DNA from: DASQPR01 sp963797675
GTDB taxonomy: Bacteria > Actinomycetota > Actinomycetes > Mycobacteriales > Micromonosporaceae
NCBI GenBank assembly: GCA_963797675.1
Contig: CAWCQQ010000002.1
Location: forward strand, 992,001 to 1,056,000
DNA length: 64,000 nt
Direction: 5' to 3'
Positions 55,116 to 64,000 of this stretch are shown here, in pieces (positions within the stretch are counted from its first letter, which is position 1; every line of letters begins with the position of its first letter). A program made the translations under genes and the position numbers. The notes beneath the pieces are model-generated. The model searched no databases. It was given only the letters and a program-made list of their open reading frames with translations, and was not told the origin of the DNA.

Positions 55116-55736
55116 TCAGCTCGACAGCGGCTTCGCGCCTAGTCGAGTGAGATCCTCGCCGAGTACGACGATCTCGTTCTCCTGGCCGTTCAACATGCCC
55201 TGGGCAAGATCGCGTACCTGAGAGTCCTTACTGACCTGGAGGATGCCTTCCACCATGTGGATGCCGCCTTCGTGATGGCGGAGCATCAACTGGCAGAACA
55301 AGACGTCCTCCGCCTTGCCCTGAGTGGCCGACAGTGTGTTCATCTCGTCCACCGAGGCCATGCCCGGCATCAGGCCGTTCGTCAGGACGACCTTCGGCCC
55401 GGGCATCCAGGCCATCGCCGATTGGTCACCGGTCGGCAGCAGCTTCCAGTTGGTGAGCCAGGTCTGCATGATGCCGATCTGACTCTGCTGGGTGAGCGCA
55501 ATGTCACCGGCGAGCGCGCGGATCTCCGGGTCGCTGCCGTTCTGGACCTCGAGCATCGCCATCGCGACAGCCTGCGCGTGGTGCGTTGACATGTCCCGGG
55601 CGAAGCCGGCGTCGGCCGAGTCGTTGCCGGGCCGCTGCAGGGACGGCGTGATGATGCCGCCCAGGTAGCCGAGGGCGATGAGCACTAGGGCGCAAGCAAC
55701 GCCGAGGATCCAGCGGGCACGTCGACTCGAGGGCAT
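55116..55736 (-). CDS. DUF305 exported protein
   Basis: 206 residues: one N-terminal membrane anchor (WILGVACALVLIALGYLGG), then two DUF305 ferritin-like helices pairs rich in His and Met, with STHHAQAVAMAM, LMLRHHEGGIHM and repeated Met. Such pairs suit copper or other metal binding. AAGGAG lies 7 nt before ATG 55736; an in-frame TTG upstream is not needed. It follows the DUF3105 gene, a frequent pairing in actinobacteria. Confidence 0.9.
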   Translation of the reverse strand: MPSSRRARWILGVACALVLIALGYLGGIITPSLQRPGNDSADAGFARDMSTHHAQAVAMAMLEVQNGSDPEIRALAGDIALTQQSQIGIMQTWLTNWKLLPTGDQSAMAWMPGPKVVLTNGLMPGMASVDEMNTLSATQGKAEDVLFCQLMLRHHEGGIHMVEGILQVSKDSQVRDLAQGMLNGQENEIVVLGEDLTRLGAKPLSS

Positions 55737-55795
55737 AGCCAAACTCCTTGGTAAGGCGGGCGCCGCTCGCGAAGGAGCGGCGCCCGCACTCGACG

Positions 55796-56665
55796 CTACT
55801 TGCTGGCCGACGGGCTGGCGCTGGCCGAGGAACTCGGTGCGGTCGACGCGGACGGCGCCGGGGTGGGCGGCGGTACGTAGTCGGGCTCGTGCGGCGTGGT
55901 ACCGGTGGCGGTGATGTACGTGCCGGCCGAGCAGACCGCGCCGGTTTCCAGCGAGGCATTCTGCCGCAGGTCGGTGATGAAGTCCTTGATCCGCGAGTCG
56001 GTCGGGCTGTCCAGTCGGAGTTGGAAGCCCCAGGCCTGCAGCGACAGCGCTGTCGGCATGTTCGGGTACGGGCTCATCAGCGTGAAGTCCTGGCCGGTGA
56101 CGTACGTCGAGGCAAGCGTCTGGACCTGGGCCGGCGTGAGCTTGGCCGGGTCGTACGTGATCCAGACTGCACCGTGCTCGAGTGCGTGAACGGCGTTCTC
56201 GTTCGCGATCTGCGCGTCATAGACGTCGCCGGCGCAGCGCTGCCATTCCGCGATGTGGTCGCCGTACGCCGGCGGGCTGGTTTCGTACTTCACGGTGCCG
56301 TGGACGTGCGTACGGTATTTGTCCGTGAGGATCGCCGGGTTCTTCGTCCGGTAGTCGACGAGGCCGGGGATGCCGTCGGCCTTCGTCTGCCAGCTCTTGC
56401 CGTTCTGGTAGTCGTTGTTGATCGCGTAGGCGAGGATGCCGAGCACGAACAGGACGACGATGCCGGAGATCCAGATCGGGGTCCAGTTACGCGGAGGCTT
56501 GACCACGACCATCGGTGGGCGTTTGCCACCGCCGGAAGAGGCAGGCCGCGACCCGGGCTTGGCGCCTGGCTTCGCACCGGGGGACTTGGCGGTGCTGCTG
56601 CTGGGCGTAGCTCGAACTGTGCCGGGCTTGCGTGTGTCGCCGCCCTGCGGGGTGCTCATGCTCAT
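55796..56665 (-). CDS. DUF3105 membrane-anchored protein
   Basis: 289 residues. A basic, low-complexity cytoplasmic tail (Pro/Ala/Ser/Lys-rich) is followed by one helix (PIWISGIVVLFVLGILAYAI). The outer DUF3105 domain has YRTHVHGTVKYETSPPAYGDHIAEWQRC and EHGAVWITYDP, including several His and a Cys. A Pro/Ser/Ala-rich C-terminal tail ends it. Function unknown; the DUF305 partner suggests a shared role with metal at the cell surface. Confidence 0.9.
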   Translation of the reverse strand: MSMSTPQGGDTRKPGTVRATPSSSTAKSPGAKPGAKPGSRPASSGGGKRPPMVVVKPPRNWTPIWISGIVVLFVLGILAYAINNDYQNGKSWQTKADGIPGLVDYRTKNPAILTDKYRTHVHGTVKYETSPPAYGDHIAEWQRCAGDVYDAQIANENAVHALEHGAVWITYDPAKLTPAQVQTLASTYVTGQDFTLMSPYPNMPTALSLQAWGFQLRLDSPTDSRIKDFITDLRQNASLETGAVCSAGTYITATGTTPHEPDYVPPPTPAPSASTAPSSSASASPSASK

Positions 56666-56763
56666 GGGTCCTCGTTGCGGTCATTTGAATCAAGGTCAAT
56701 AAGAGGTGAGTCGGCTCGGGTCCGCCGTCAAGTCCGGGAGTCTACCCCGGATAGCATGAATCA

Positions 56764-58416
56764 GTGACTCCCGCAGAACTCGCAGACACCGTACTCATTG
56801 CAGCCGCCGCTGTCCTGACCGAGCTTGGTCACGATCTTGCGGCATTGCCTGCAACCACCACGGTTGAGCGGCCACGCAACCCCGAGCACGGCGATTACGC
56901 CTCGACACTTGCGCTCGGGCTGGCGAAGAAGGTCGGGATGTCTCCGCGCGATCTTGCGCAGGAACTTGCCAACAAACTCACAGCTTTGCCGGGGATCAGC
57001 GCGGTCGAAATCGCCGGTCCGGGCTTCCTCAATATCCGGCTCGACGCCGCGTCGACCGGCGAAGTCGCACGCACGGTGATCAACAGCGGCAAGCTGTACG
57101 GAAACGGAAGCGCCCTCGCCGGCCAGAAGATCAACCTGGAGTTCGTATCGGCGAATCCGACCGGACCCGTACACATTGGTGGTGTTCGGTGGGCCGCGGT
57201 CGGTGACGCGCTCTCGCGTCTCCTGCGGGCCGCCGGTGCCGGGGTTTCCACGGAGTACTACTTCAACGACGCCGGATCACAGATCGACCGGTTCGCCAAG
57301 TCGCTGCTGGCGGCTGCGCAGGGCGAGGTGGCGCCGGAGGACGGCTACGGCGGCGCCTATATATCGGACATCGCGGCCGAGGTGGTCTCGCGGCACCCGG
57401 ATGTGTTGAGCAGCGCCGATCCGGTGGAGACGTTCCGGGTCGAGGGCGTCGCGCTGATGTTCGACGAGATCAAGTCGTCGCTGCGGTCGTTCGGTGTGGA
57501 GTTCGACACTTACTTCAATGAGAAGGATCTGCACGATCGCAACGAGCTGCAGCTCGCGCTCGACCGGCTGACCGCTCAGGGGCACATCTACGAGGCCGAC
57601 GGCGCGACCTGGCTGCGGACCACGGACTTCGGCGATGACAAAGATCGCGTACTGCGTAAGTCCGATGGTGATTGGACGTATTTCGCCGCGGATTGCGCCT
57701 ACTACCTGGACAAGCGCGAACGTGGTTTTGATCGGGTTGTGATCATGCTGGGCGCGGATCATCACGGCTACATCGGCCGGATGAAGGCGATGTCCGCGTG
57801 TTTCGGCGACAACCCGGACCGCAACCTGGAGATCCTGATCGGGCAGATGGTCAACCTGCTCCGCGACGGGCAGCCGCTGCGGATGTCGAAGCGGGCCGGT
57901 ACGGTCGTCACGCTCGAGGACATGGTCGAGGCGATCGGCGTGGACGCGGCCCGGTACGCGCTCGGCCGGTACTCGGTGGATTCGCCGATCGATCTCGATC
58001 TCGACCTGTGGACGAAACGGTCGAATGACAATCCGGTGTACTACGTTCAGTACGCGCATGCCCGGATTGCGAGCCTGCTGCGTAACGCCGGTGACCTCGG
58101 CGCCGTGCGCGGTGAGGACTTCGATCCGTCGCTGCTCTCCCACGAACGAGAGGGCGACCTGCTCAAGGCGCTGGCCGAGTATCCGGCGATCGTCGCGTTG
58201 GCGGCCGAGCAGCGCAAACCGCACCTGGTCACGCGCTACCTCGAGGATCTCGCGGGTAGCTACCACAAGTTCTACGATGCGTGCCGGGTGCTGCCGCGCG
58301 GTGACGAAGAGGTCACCGAGCTGACCAGGGCGCGGCTGTGGCTGGTCGAAGCCGCCAAGATCGTCTTTGAGAATGGTCTGCGCATGCTGGGAGTTTCAGC
58401 ACCAGACCGGATGTAA
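56764..58416 (+). CDS. argS: Arginyl-tRNA synthetase
   Basis: 550 residues, normal length. The N-terminal tRNA-contact domain is followed by SANPTGPVHIGG (HIGH-type motif). MSKRAGTVVTLED holds the KMSKS equivalent, and a DALR anticodon-binding domain ends the protein. GTG 56764 is the start. It heads the cluster argS-lysA-hom-thrC, a normal actinobacterial order. Confidence 0.97.
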   Translation: MTPAELADTVLIAAAAVLTELGHDLAALPATTTVERPRNPEHGDYASTLALGLAKKVGMSPRDLAQELANKLTALPGISAVEIAGPGFLNIRLDAASTGEVARTVINSGKLYGNGSALAGQKINLEFVSANPTGPVHIGGVRWAAVGDALSRLLRAAGAGVSTEYYFNDAGSQIDRFAKSLLAAAQGEVAPEDGYGGAYISDIAAEVVSRHPDVLSSADPVETFRVEGVALMFDEIKSSLRSFGVEFDTYFNEKDLHDRNELQLALDRLTAQGHIYEADGATWLRTTDFGDDKDRVLRKSDGDWTYFAADCAYYLDKRERGFDRVVIMLGADHHGYIGRMKAMSACFGDNPDRNLEILIGQMVNLLRDGQPLRMSKRAGTVVTLEDMVEAIGVDAARYALGRYSVDSPIDLDLDLWTKRSNDNPVYYVQYAHARIASLLRNAGDLGAVRGEDFDPSLLSHEREGDLLKALAEYPAIVALAAEQRKPHLVTRYLEDLAGSYHKFYDACRVLPRGDEEVTELTRARLWLVEAAKIVFENGLRMLGVSAPDRM

Positions 58417-58430
58417 ACAGGAGTCATCCG

Positions 58431-59775
58431 ATGTCCGTACCACCATGGTTGCGCCATCCTGAGGACGTCAACGCGCTGGTCCCGGCGTTGTGGTCGGCAA
58501 ACGTCGTACGCGAGGCGGACGGCGTCCTGGCCGTCGGCGGCGTACGGGTGGACGCGATCGCATCCGTGCACGGCACCCCGGCGTACGTGCTGGACGAGGC
58601 CGATCTGCGTGATCGCGCCCGGGCGTTCCGGGACGCGTTCGCGCCGGCCACGATCTTCTACGCGGGCAAGGCGTTTCTGAGCAAGGCGATCGTCCGGATC
58701 ATCGAGTCCGAGGGCCTGTCGCTCGACGTCTGCACCGGCGGCGAGCTGTCCACCGCGCTCGCCGCGGGCATGCCGCCGGAGCGGATCGGGCTGCACGGCA
58801 ACAACAAGTCGGCGAGCGAACTCATCCGGGCGGTAAACGCCGGCGTCGGCCGGATCGTCGTCGACTCGTTCGACGAGATCGACCGGCTGACCTCGATCGC
58901 GATCGCGAAGGACGTACGGCCGGCGGTCATGCTGCGGCTGACGGTCGGGGTCGAGGCGCACACCCACGAATTCATCGCGACCGCGCACGAGGATCAGAAG
59001 TTCGGATTCTCGATTGCCGGTGGATCGGCTGCCGCCGCGACCAGCAAGATCCTCTCCGATGGCGTCTTGGAGCTGCGCGGATTCCACTCGCACATCGGCT
59101 CGCAGATCTTCGACACCGGCGGTTTCGAGCTGGCCGCCCGAAGGGTTCTGGCGTTGATGAAAGACGTCCGGCGATCGGCATGGGATCACGCTGCCGGAGC
59201 TGGATCTGGGTGGCGGGTTCGGGATCGCGTACACGACGCAGGACACTCCTTCGACGCCGCTCGAGCTGGCCAAAGGGATCCTCGAGATCGTTACCGCCGA
59301 GTGCGCCGCCGCCGGCCTCGAGCCGCCGCACCTGTCGTTCGAACCGGGCCGGGCGATCGTCGGCCCGTCGATGTTCACGCTCTACGAAGTCGGGACGGTC
59401 AAGGAGGTCGCCGGCGTCCGTACGTACGTGGCGGTGGACGGCGGGATGAGCGACAACATCCGATCGGCCCTGTACGGCGCCGCGTACAGCGCGACCGTTG
59501 CGTCCCGATCGTCCCGTGCCGGGGCAATTCTTGCCCGCGTGGTGGGAAAGCATTGTGAGTCCGGGGACATCCTCGTGAAGGATGAATTCCTGCCGGCGGA
59601 CGTCCGGCCCGGAGATCTTCTTGCCGTACCCGGCACCGGCGCGTACGCGCGCAGCATGGCCAACAACTACAACCACGTGCCACGGCCGCCGGTTCTCGCG
59701 GTCGCGGACGGCACGGTACGAGTGATCATGCGTCGGGAGACCGAAGATGATCTACTCGCGCTCGATGTCGGATGA
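58431..59775 (+). CDS. lysA: Diaminopimelate decarboxylase (frame change)
   Basis: Removes CO2 from meso-diaminopimelate to give lysine. The N-terminal PLP barrel carries Lys80 in FYAGKAFLSK and GFHSHIGSQIF. After a frame change near 59165-59185, the rest follows as GITLPELDLGGGFGIAYTT, LSFEPGRAIVGPS and CESGDILVKDEFLP (the Cys at the second active site). AGGAG precedes ATG 58431. lysA is essential, so the break is almost surely an indel error. Confidence 0.93.
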
Positions 59776-59791
59776 TGATAGGGGATTTGTA

Positions 59792-61085
59792 ATGTCACAG
59801 CCGGTCAGGGTCGCGTTGCTCGGTTGTGGCACGGTCGGTACGCAGGTGATCCGTCTCATGCGTGAGCAGGCGGCCGACCTCACCGCGCGGATCGGCGCGC
59901 CCCTGGAGATCGTCGGCGTCGCCGTCCGCCGGATCAACCGTGACCGCTCCGCCGTCGGTCTGGACGAGAGCCTGTTCACGACGGACGCGCTCGGGCTGGT
60001 CAAGCGCGACGATGTCGACGTGGTGGTCGAGGTCGTCGGTGGCATCGAACCGGCTCGGACCTGGCTGACCGAGGCGCTCCGGGCCGGTAAGAGCGTGGTC
60101 ACCGCGAACAAGGCGCTGCTCGCCGAGGACGGTGGCCCGATCCACGACGCCGCGCTCGAAGGCGGTGCCGACCTCTACTACGAGGCCGCCGTCGCGGGCG
60201 CGATCCCGCTGCTCCGCCCGCTGCGCGAGTCGCTGCACGGCGACCACATCACGCGGGTGACCGGCATCGTCAACGGCACCACGAACTACATCCTGTCCGC
60301 GATGGACAGCGAGGGCACCGGTTACACCGAGGCGCTGGAGCAGGCGACCGAACTCGGCTATGCCGAGGCCGACCCGACCGCCGACGTGGAGGGCTTCGAC
60401 GCCGCCGCGAAGGCCGCGATCCTCGCGTCGCTCGCGTTCCACACCCGCGTCTCGTCGGCCGACGTCTACCGCGAAGGCATCTCCGAGGTCACGGCGGCCG
60501 ACATGGCCAGCGCGCACAGCATGGGTGCGACGATCAAGCTGCTCTGCATCGCGGAGGCGATCGAACGAGGGCGTGTCGGTTCGCGTACATCCGGCGATGA
60601 TCCCGCGGACCCACCCGCTCGCGGGCGTCAACGACGCGTACAACGCGGTGTTCGTCGAGGCCTCGGCCGCAGGTCAGCTCATGTTCTACGGCCGCGGAGC
60701 CGGAGGCGCGCCGACCGCGAGCGCGGTCCTCGGCGATCTGGTCGCGGTGGCCCGGAACCGGATCGCGGGGGTACGCGCATCCAGCGAATCGGCGTACGCG
60801 AAGCTGCCGATCCTGCCGATGGGCAACGTGCTGACCCGCTATCACGTGAGCCTCAACGTCGCCGACAAGGCCGGCGTGCTCGCCGCGGTCGCGAACGTGT
60901 TCGCCAAGCACGACGTTTCCATCGCAACGGTCCGTCAATCCGGCCGTGACGCCGGTGCGCAACTCGTCATCGTCACGCATACTGCTCCGGACGCAGCGCT
61001 GCGTGCCACGGTTGAAGATCTGCGAGCGCTGGACATCGTGCGGTCGGTCGCCAGCGTTCTGCGGGTTGAGGGGGAAAGTTCCTAA
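59792..61085 (+). CDS. hom: Homoserine dehydrogenase (frame change)
   Basis: Reduces aspartate semialdehyde to homoserine. The NAD(P) motif is VALLGCGTVGTQV; the substrate region has GIVNGTTNYILSAM and ADPTADVEGFDAAAKAAILA. After a frame change near 60558-60568 the protein continues EGVSVRVHPAMIP, then ends in an ACT domain (YHVSLNVADKAGVLAAVANVFAKHDVSI) that suits feedback control by threonine. ATG 59792; the stop overlaps thrC by one base (TAATG). Confidence 0.94.
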
Positions 61086-62140
61086 TGGGGATGTATCGCG
61101 GTTTGATCGAGACCTATCGGGATCGTCTGCCGGTCGGTCCGCACACGCCGGCGATCACGCTGCATGAGGGCAACACGCCGCTCGTACCGGCTCCGTCGCT
61201 GTCCGCCCGGACCGGCTGCGACGTCTATCTGAAGGTCGAAGGCGCGAACCCGACCGGCTCGTTCAAGGATCGCGGCATGACGGTCGCGGTGTCCCGGGCG
61301 GTCGAGGACGGCGCGAAAGCGGTGATCTGCGCGTCGACCGGTAACACGTCGGCGTCCGCGGCGGCGTACGCGGCCCGGGCCGGCATCACCTGCGCGGTGC
61401 TCGTACCGCAGAGCAAGATCGCGCTCGGCAAGCTCGCCCAGGCGCTCGTGCACGGTGCCCGGTTGCTGCAGGTCAGCGGCAACTTCGACGACTGCCTCTC
61501 GCTGGCCACGAAGCTGTCCCTGGACTATCCGGTCGCGCTGGTGAACTCGGTCAACATCGACCGGATCCACGGCCAGAAGACCGCGTCGTTCGAGATCGTC
61601 GAGGCGCTCGGCGACGCGCCCGACATCCACTGCCTGCCGGTCGGCAATGCCGGCAACATCACCGCGTACTGGCTGGGCTACCGCGAGGATCACGCGCTCG
61701 GCAACGCAACGAAGCTTCCGAAGATGTACGGCTTCCAGGCGGCCGGAGCGGCGCCGATCGTGACCGGGCAGGTCGTGCCGGAGCCGTCGACGATCGCGAC
61801 CGCGATCCGGATCGGCAATCCGGCGTCGTGGACGAAGGCGCTCGAGGCCCGCGACCAGTCCGGCGGCCTGATCAAGGCGGTCACCGATCGGGAGATCCTC
61901 TCGGCATACCGGCTGCTGGCCCGCAGCGTCGGCGTCTTCGTCGAACTGGCCAGTGCGGCGAGCGTCGCCGGTCTACTGCAGAGCGCCGAACTCGGGCTGA
62001 TCCCGCCCGGCAGCACGATCGTCTGTACGGTGACCGGCCACGGCCTCAAGGACCCGGAGTGGGCGATCTCGACGGCGCCCGCCCCGATCACGATCCCGGC
62101 CGACGTCGTCATCGCCGCGAGGGCACTCGACCTCGCCTGA
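61085..62140 (+). CDS. thrC: Threonine synthase
   Basis: 351 residues. PLP enzyme converting O-phosphohomoserine to threonine. The PLP lysine is K61 in NPTGSFKDRGM; the phosphate loop is PVGNAGNI. Intact, with a start that overlaps the hom stop. Confidence 0.97.
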   Translation: MGMYRGLIETYRDRLPVGPHTPAITLHEGNTPLVPAPSLSARTGCDVYLKVEGANPTGSFKDRGMTVAVSRAVEDGAKAVICASTGNTSASAAAYAARAGITCAVLVPQSKIALGKLAQALVHGARLLQVSGNFDDCLSLATKLSLDYPVALVNSVNIDRIHGQKTASFEIVEALGDAPDIHCLPVGNAGNITAYWLGYREDHALGNATKLPKMYGFQAAGAAPIVTGQVVPEPSTIATAIRIGNPASWTKALEARDQSGGLIKAVTDREILSAYRLLARSVGVFVELASAASVAGLLQSAELGLIPPGSTIVCTVTGHGLKDPEWAISTAPAPITIPADVVIAARALDLA

Positions 62141-62233
62141 CGCCGCGGTATTGCCCGGCCGTCGCGTGGGTCTGGTCGCCATGGTCGGCGCCTTCTTGGG
62201 AGGTCAGGCCGGTCACCGGTAAGGTGCCAGACC

Positions 62234-63502
62234 GTGGGCACTCCTTTCGCTATCGTCGTCCGGAATCGTGACTTCCGGCGGCTGTTCCTGGCGCAGCTGG
62301 TCGTGTTCGGCGGTGACTGGTTCGTCATGGTGCCGCTGCTCGTGCTGCTTCCCCGGCTGACCGGCAACGGACTGCTGGCCGGCATCACGTTCGCGGTCGA
62401 CACCGGCATCCAGGCACTGCTCCTGCCGTACGCCGGGGTGTTCTCGGATCGGTTCGACCGGCGCCGAGTGATGATCACCGCGAACGTGGCCGCGATGCTG
62501 TCGGTGGCGCCCCTGCTCTTCATCCACAGCGCCGGTACCGCGTGGCTCGGTCCGGTCTCGGTCGGCTGCATGGCGGTGGCGAAGGCGTTCTACTCGCCGG
62601 CCGCCTCGGCCGCGCTCCCGAACGTCGTCGACCCGGAGGATCTCTCCGCCGCAAACGCCGTCTCCGGCAGCGCCTGGGGCACCATGACGGTGGTCGGAGC
62701 GTCGGTCGGTGGCGTGTTGAGCGCGGCTTTCAACGCGTACACCTGCTTCGTGATCACCGCCGCGCTGCTCGCGACCGCCGCGATGATCACGCTCGGCGTG
62801 CATCGGCCGCTGCAGGCTGACCGTGACGGGCTCGCGGTGCAGTCGCACGTGTTCACGGCGATGCGCGAGGCGGGCCGGTTCATCATCGACCGGCCGCGGG
62901 TGTTGTCGCTGGTGACGGTCAAATCCGCGGTCGGGTATGGGCAACGGCGTGCTCGCGCTGTTCCCGATCCTGGCGGCGCACTCGTTCGGCACCGGCTCGA
63001 TCGGCACCGGGCTGCTGTTCGCGGCCCGAGGGGCCGGGGCGCTGGTCGGCCCGTTCCTGCTGCGGCGCGTGCTCAAGCACCCGCCGCTGGCTGATGTCCG
63101 GGCTCGCGCTGTCGATGGCGACCTACGGCGTGTCGTATATCTGCGTCTCGATCGTGCCGTGGTTCTCGCTCGCGCTGGTGTTCGTGTTCCTCGCGCACAT
63201 CGCCGGCGGCGGCAACTGGATGATGTCGTCCTACGCGCTGCAGACCGAGATTCCGGACGAACTCCGAGGCCGGGTGCTGTCGGTGGACATGATGATCGCG
63301 TCGATCGCGGTGGCGATCAGCTCGGTGGCCGCCAGCATCCTGGAATCCCACATGTCGACACGCCTGCTGGTGGCATGTTGCGGTTCGATCACACTCTTGT
63401 ACGCCGATCGTCTGGCGCCTGGTCACGCTGCGGCTGAACGCGCCGGCGCCGGCCGTGATCGTCGACAAAACGCCAGCGTACGTGGCTGCGGTGGACAACT
63501 GA
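62234..63502 (+). CDS. MFS transporter (three frame changes)
   Basis: About 422 residues assembled from four frame segments. It begins VVRNRDFRRLFLAQLVVFGGDWF and carries the DRFDRRRVMI loop between TM2 and TM3, as in major facilitator proteins. Frame changes lie near 62930, 63093 and 63405; hydrophobic helices continue on each side, ending with IVWRLVTLRLNAPAPAVIVD. It resembles enterobactin-exporter-type MFS proteins. GTG 62234 with AAGGTG upstream. It sits between thrC and thrB, so an export role for an amino acid or related compound is possible. Confidence 0.8.
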
Positions 63503-63548
63503 GACCAGCATCGGAACGCTCTCGCAGCTCGGGCATACCATGTCGACC

Positions 63549-64000
63549 ATGAACTTCGTGGACGCGCCGGTGCTCGTACGCGCCCCGGCGACCAGTGCCA
63601 ATCTCGGGCCTGGATTCGATTCGCTCGGTCTGGCGCTCGGGCTGTACGACGACGTCCGCGCCCGGATCACGTCCGGCGGCGTGCACGTGACGGTGACCGG
63701 CGAGGGCGCCGGGGAGTTGGCGACCGATGCCACGCACCTCGTCGCGGCTAGCGCGCTGACGGCGTTCGACCAGCTCGGCGTACGTCCGGCCGGGCTTGTC
63801 GATCGAGTGCCACAATCGGATTCCGCAGGCGCGCGGGCTCGGATCGTCGTCGGCCGCGATCGTGGCGGGAATACTTCTGGCCCGGGCCCTCGTTCCAGAT
63901 GGTGGGACGCGAATGGACGTCGCGGCGGCGCTGCGGCTCGCCAGCGAGATCGAAGGCCACGCGGACAACGTGGCGCCGTGTCTTCTCGGCGGGTTCACGA
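63549..64000 (+). CDS. thrB: Homoserine kinase, 5' part (frame change, runs off window)
   Basis: GHMP-family kinase that phosphorylates homoserine. VRAPATSANLGPGFDSLGLALGLYDDV is the family N-terminus. After a frame change near 63790-63801 come the ATP loop PQARGLGSSSAAIVAG and EGHADNVAPCLLGGF. The 3' end is beyond the window. ATG 63549. The break is an apparent indel in an essential gene. Confidence 0.93.
   Translation, partial: MNFVDAPVLVRAPATSANLGPGFDSLGLALGLYDDVRARITSGGVHVTVTGEGAGELATDATHLVAASALTAFDQLGVRPAGLVDRVPQSDSAGARARIVVGRDRGGNTSGPGPRSRWWDANGRRGGAAARQRDRRPRGQRGAVSSRRVH

Overview
The window is high-GC DNA from an actinobacterium, probably a filamentous soil or plant-litter organism. 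The supporting signs are GTG starts throughout, many 1-11 nt gene overlaps, a conservon (sensor, roadblock, DUF742 and small GTPase), the DUF3105/DUF305 pair, an argS-lysA-hom-thrC-thrB cluster, and secreted enzymes carrying ricin-type lectin modules. Nothing seen fixes the genus. No phage, transposon, insertion sequence or CRISPR array was found.

Layout. (1) 1-10 kb, minus strand: a compact hopanoid operon, hpnC-hpnD-hpnE-polyprenyl synthase-shc-hpnG-hpnH-dxs, followed by a partial unknown gene. A PucR-type regulator lies divergently at 10.1 kb. (2) 11-20 kb: a methyltransferase, a betaine/choline-type binding lipoprotein, a conservon (cvnD, C, B, A), a choline-dehydrogenase-like GMC oxidoreductase and a beta-propeller protein. 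(3) 20.2-27.2 kb: an SAH riboswitch and metH, then a secreted GH16 glucanase with a duplicated module pair. (4) 27.2-34.5 kb: a GNAT enzyme, an AHSA1/ArsR pair whose promoter carries two identical operators, a VOC protein, small membrane proteins and a NarL-type two-component system. (5) 34.5-39.7 kb: two methyltransferases and a large STAND ATPase. (6) 39.8-51 kb: an L-arabinose locus with a LacI regulator, ABC importer, GH127 beta-L-arabinofuranosidase, araA, and a large secreted protein whose main domain I cannot assign. (7) 51-56.7 kb: small accessory genes, a decayed membrane gene, tRNA-Arg(CCG) and DUF305/DUF3105. (8) 56.8-64 kb: argS, lysA, hom, thrC, an MFS protein and thrB (cut by the window edge).

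How the genes work together. HpnC/D/E make squalene, Shc cyclises it, and HpnH/HpnG extend the hopene and remove adenine. Dxs and the polyprenyl synthase feed isoprenoid precursor. The riboswitch links metH to SAH level. The LacI locus forms a path from extracellular arabinoside to cytoplasmic L-ribulose. The last region is the aspartate-family pathway to lysine and threonine.

A technical feature dominates interpretation. At least nine otherwise well-preserved genes, including lysA, hom and thrB, are broken by about 13 single-base-type frame changes, concentrated at 5.9-10 kb and 59-64 kb. Both halves of each gene stay conserved, so I read these as consensus indel errors rather than pseudogenes, and I annotate full-length genes across them. 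The exception is 53.77-54.37 kb, where one frame is kept but contains two internal stops and has no standard start; that looks like real decay.
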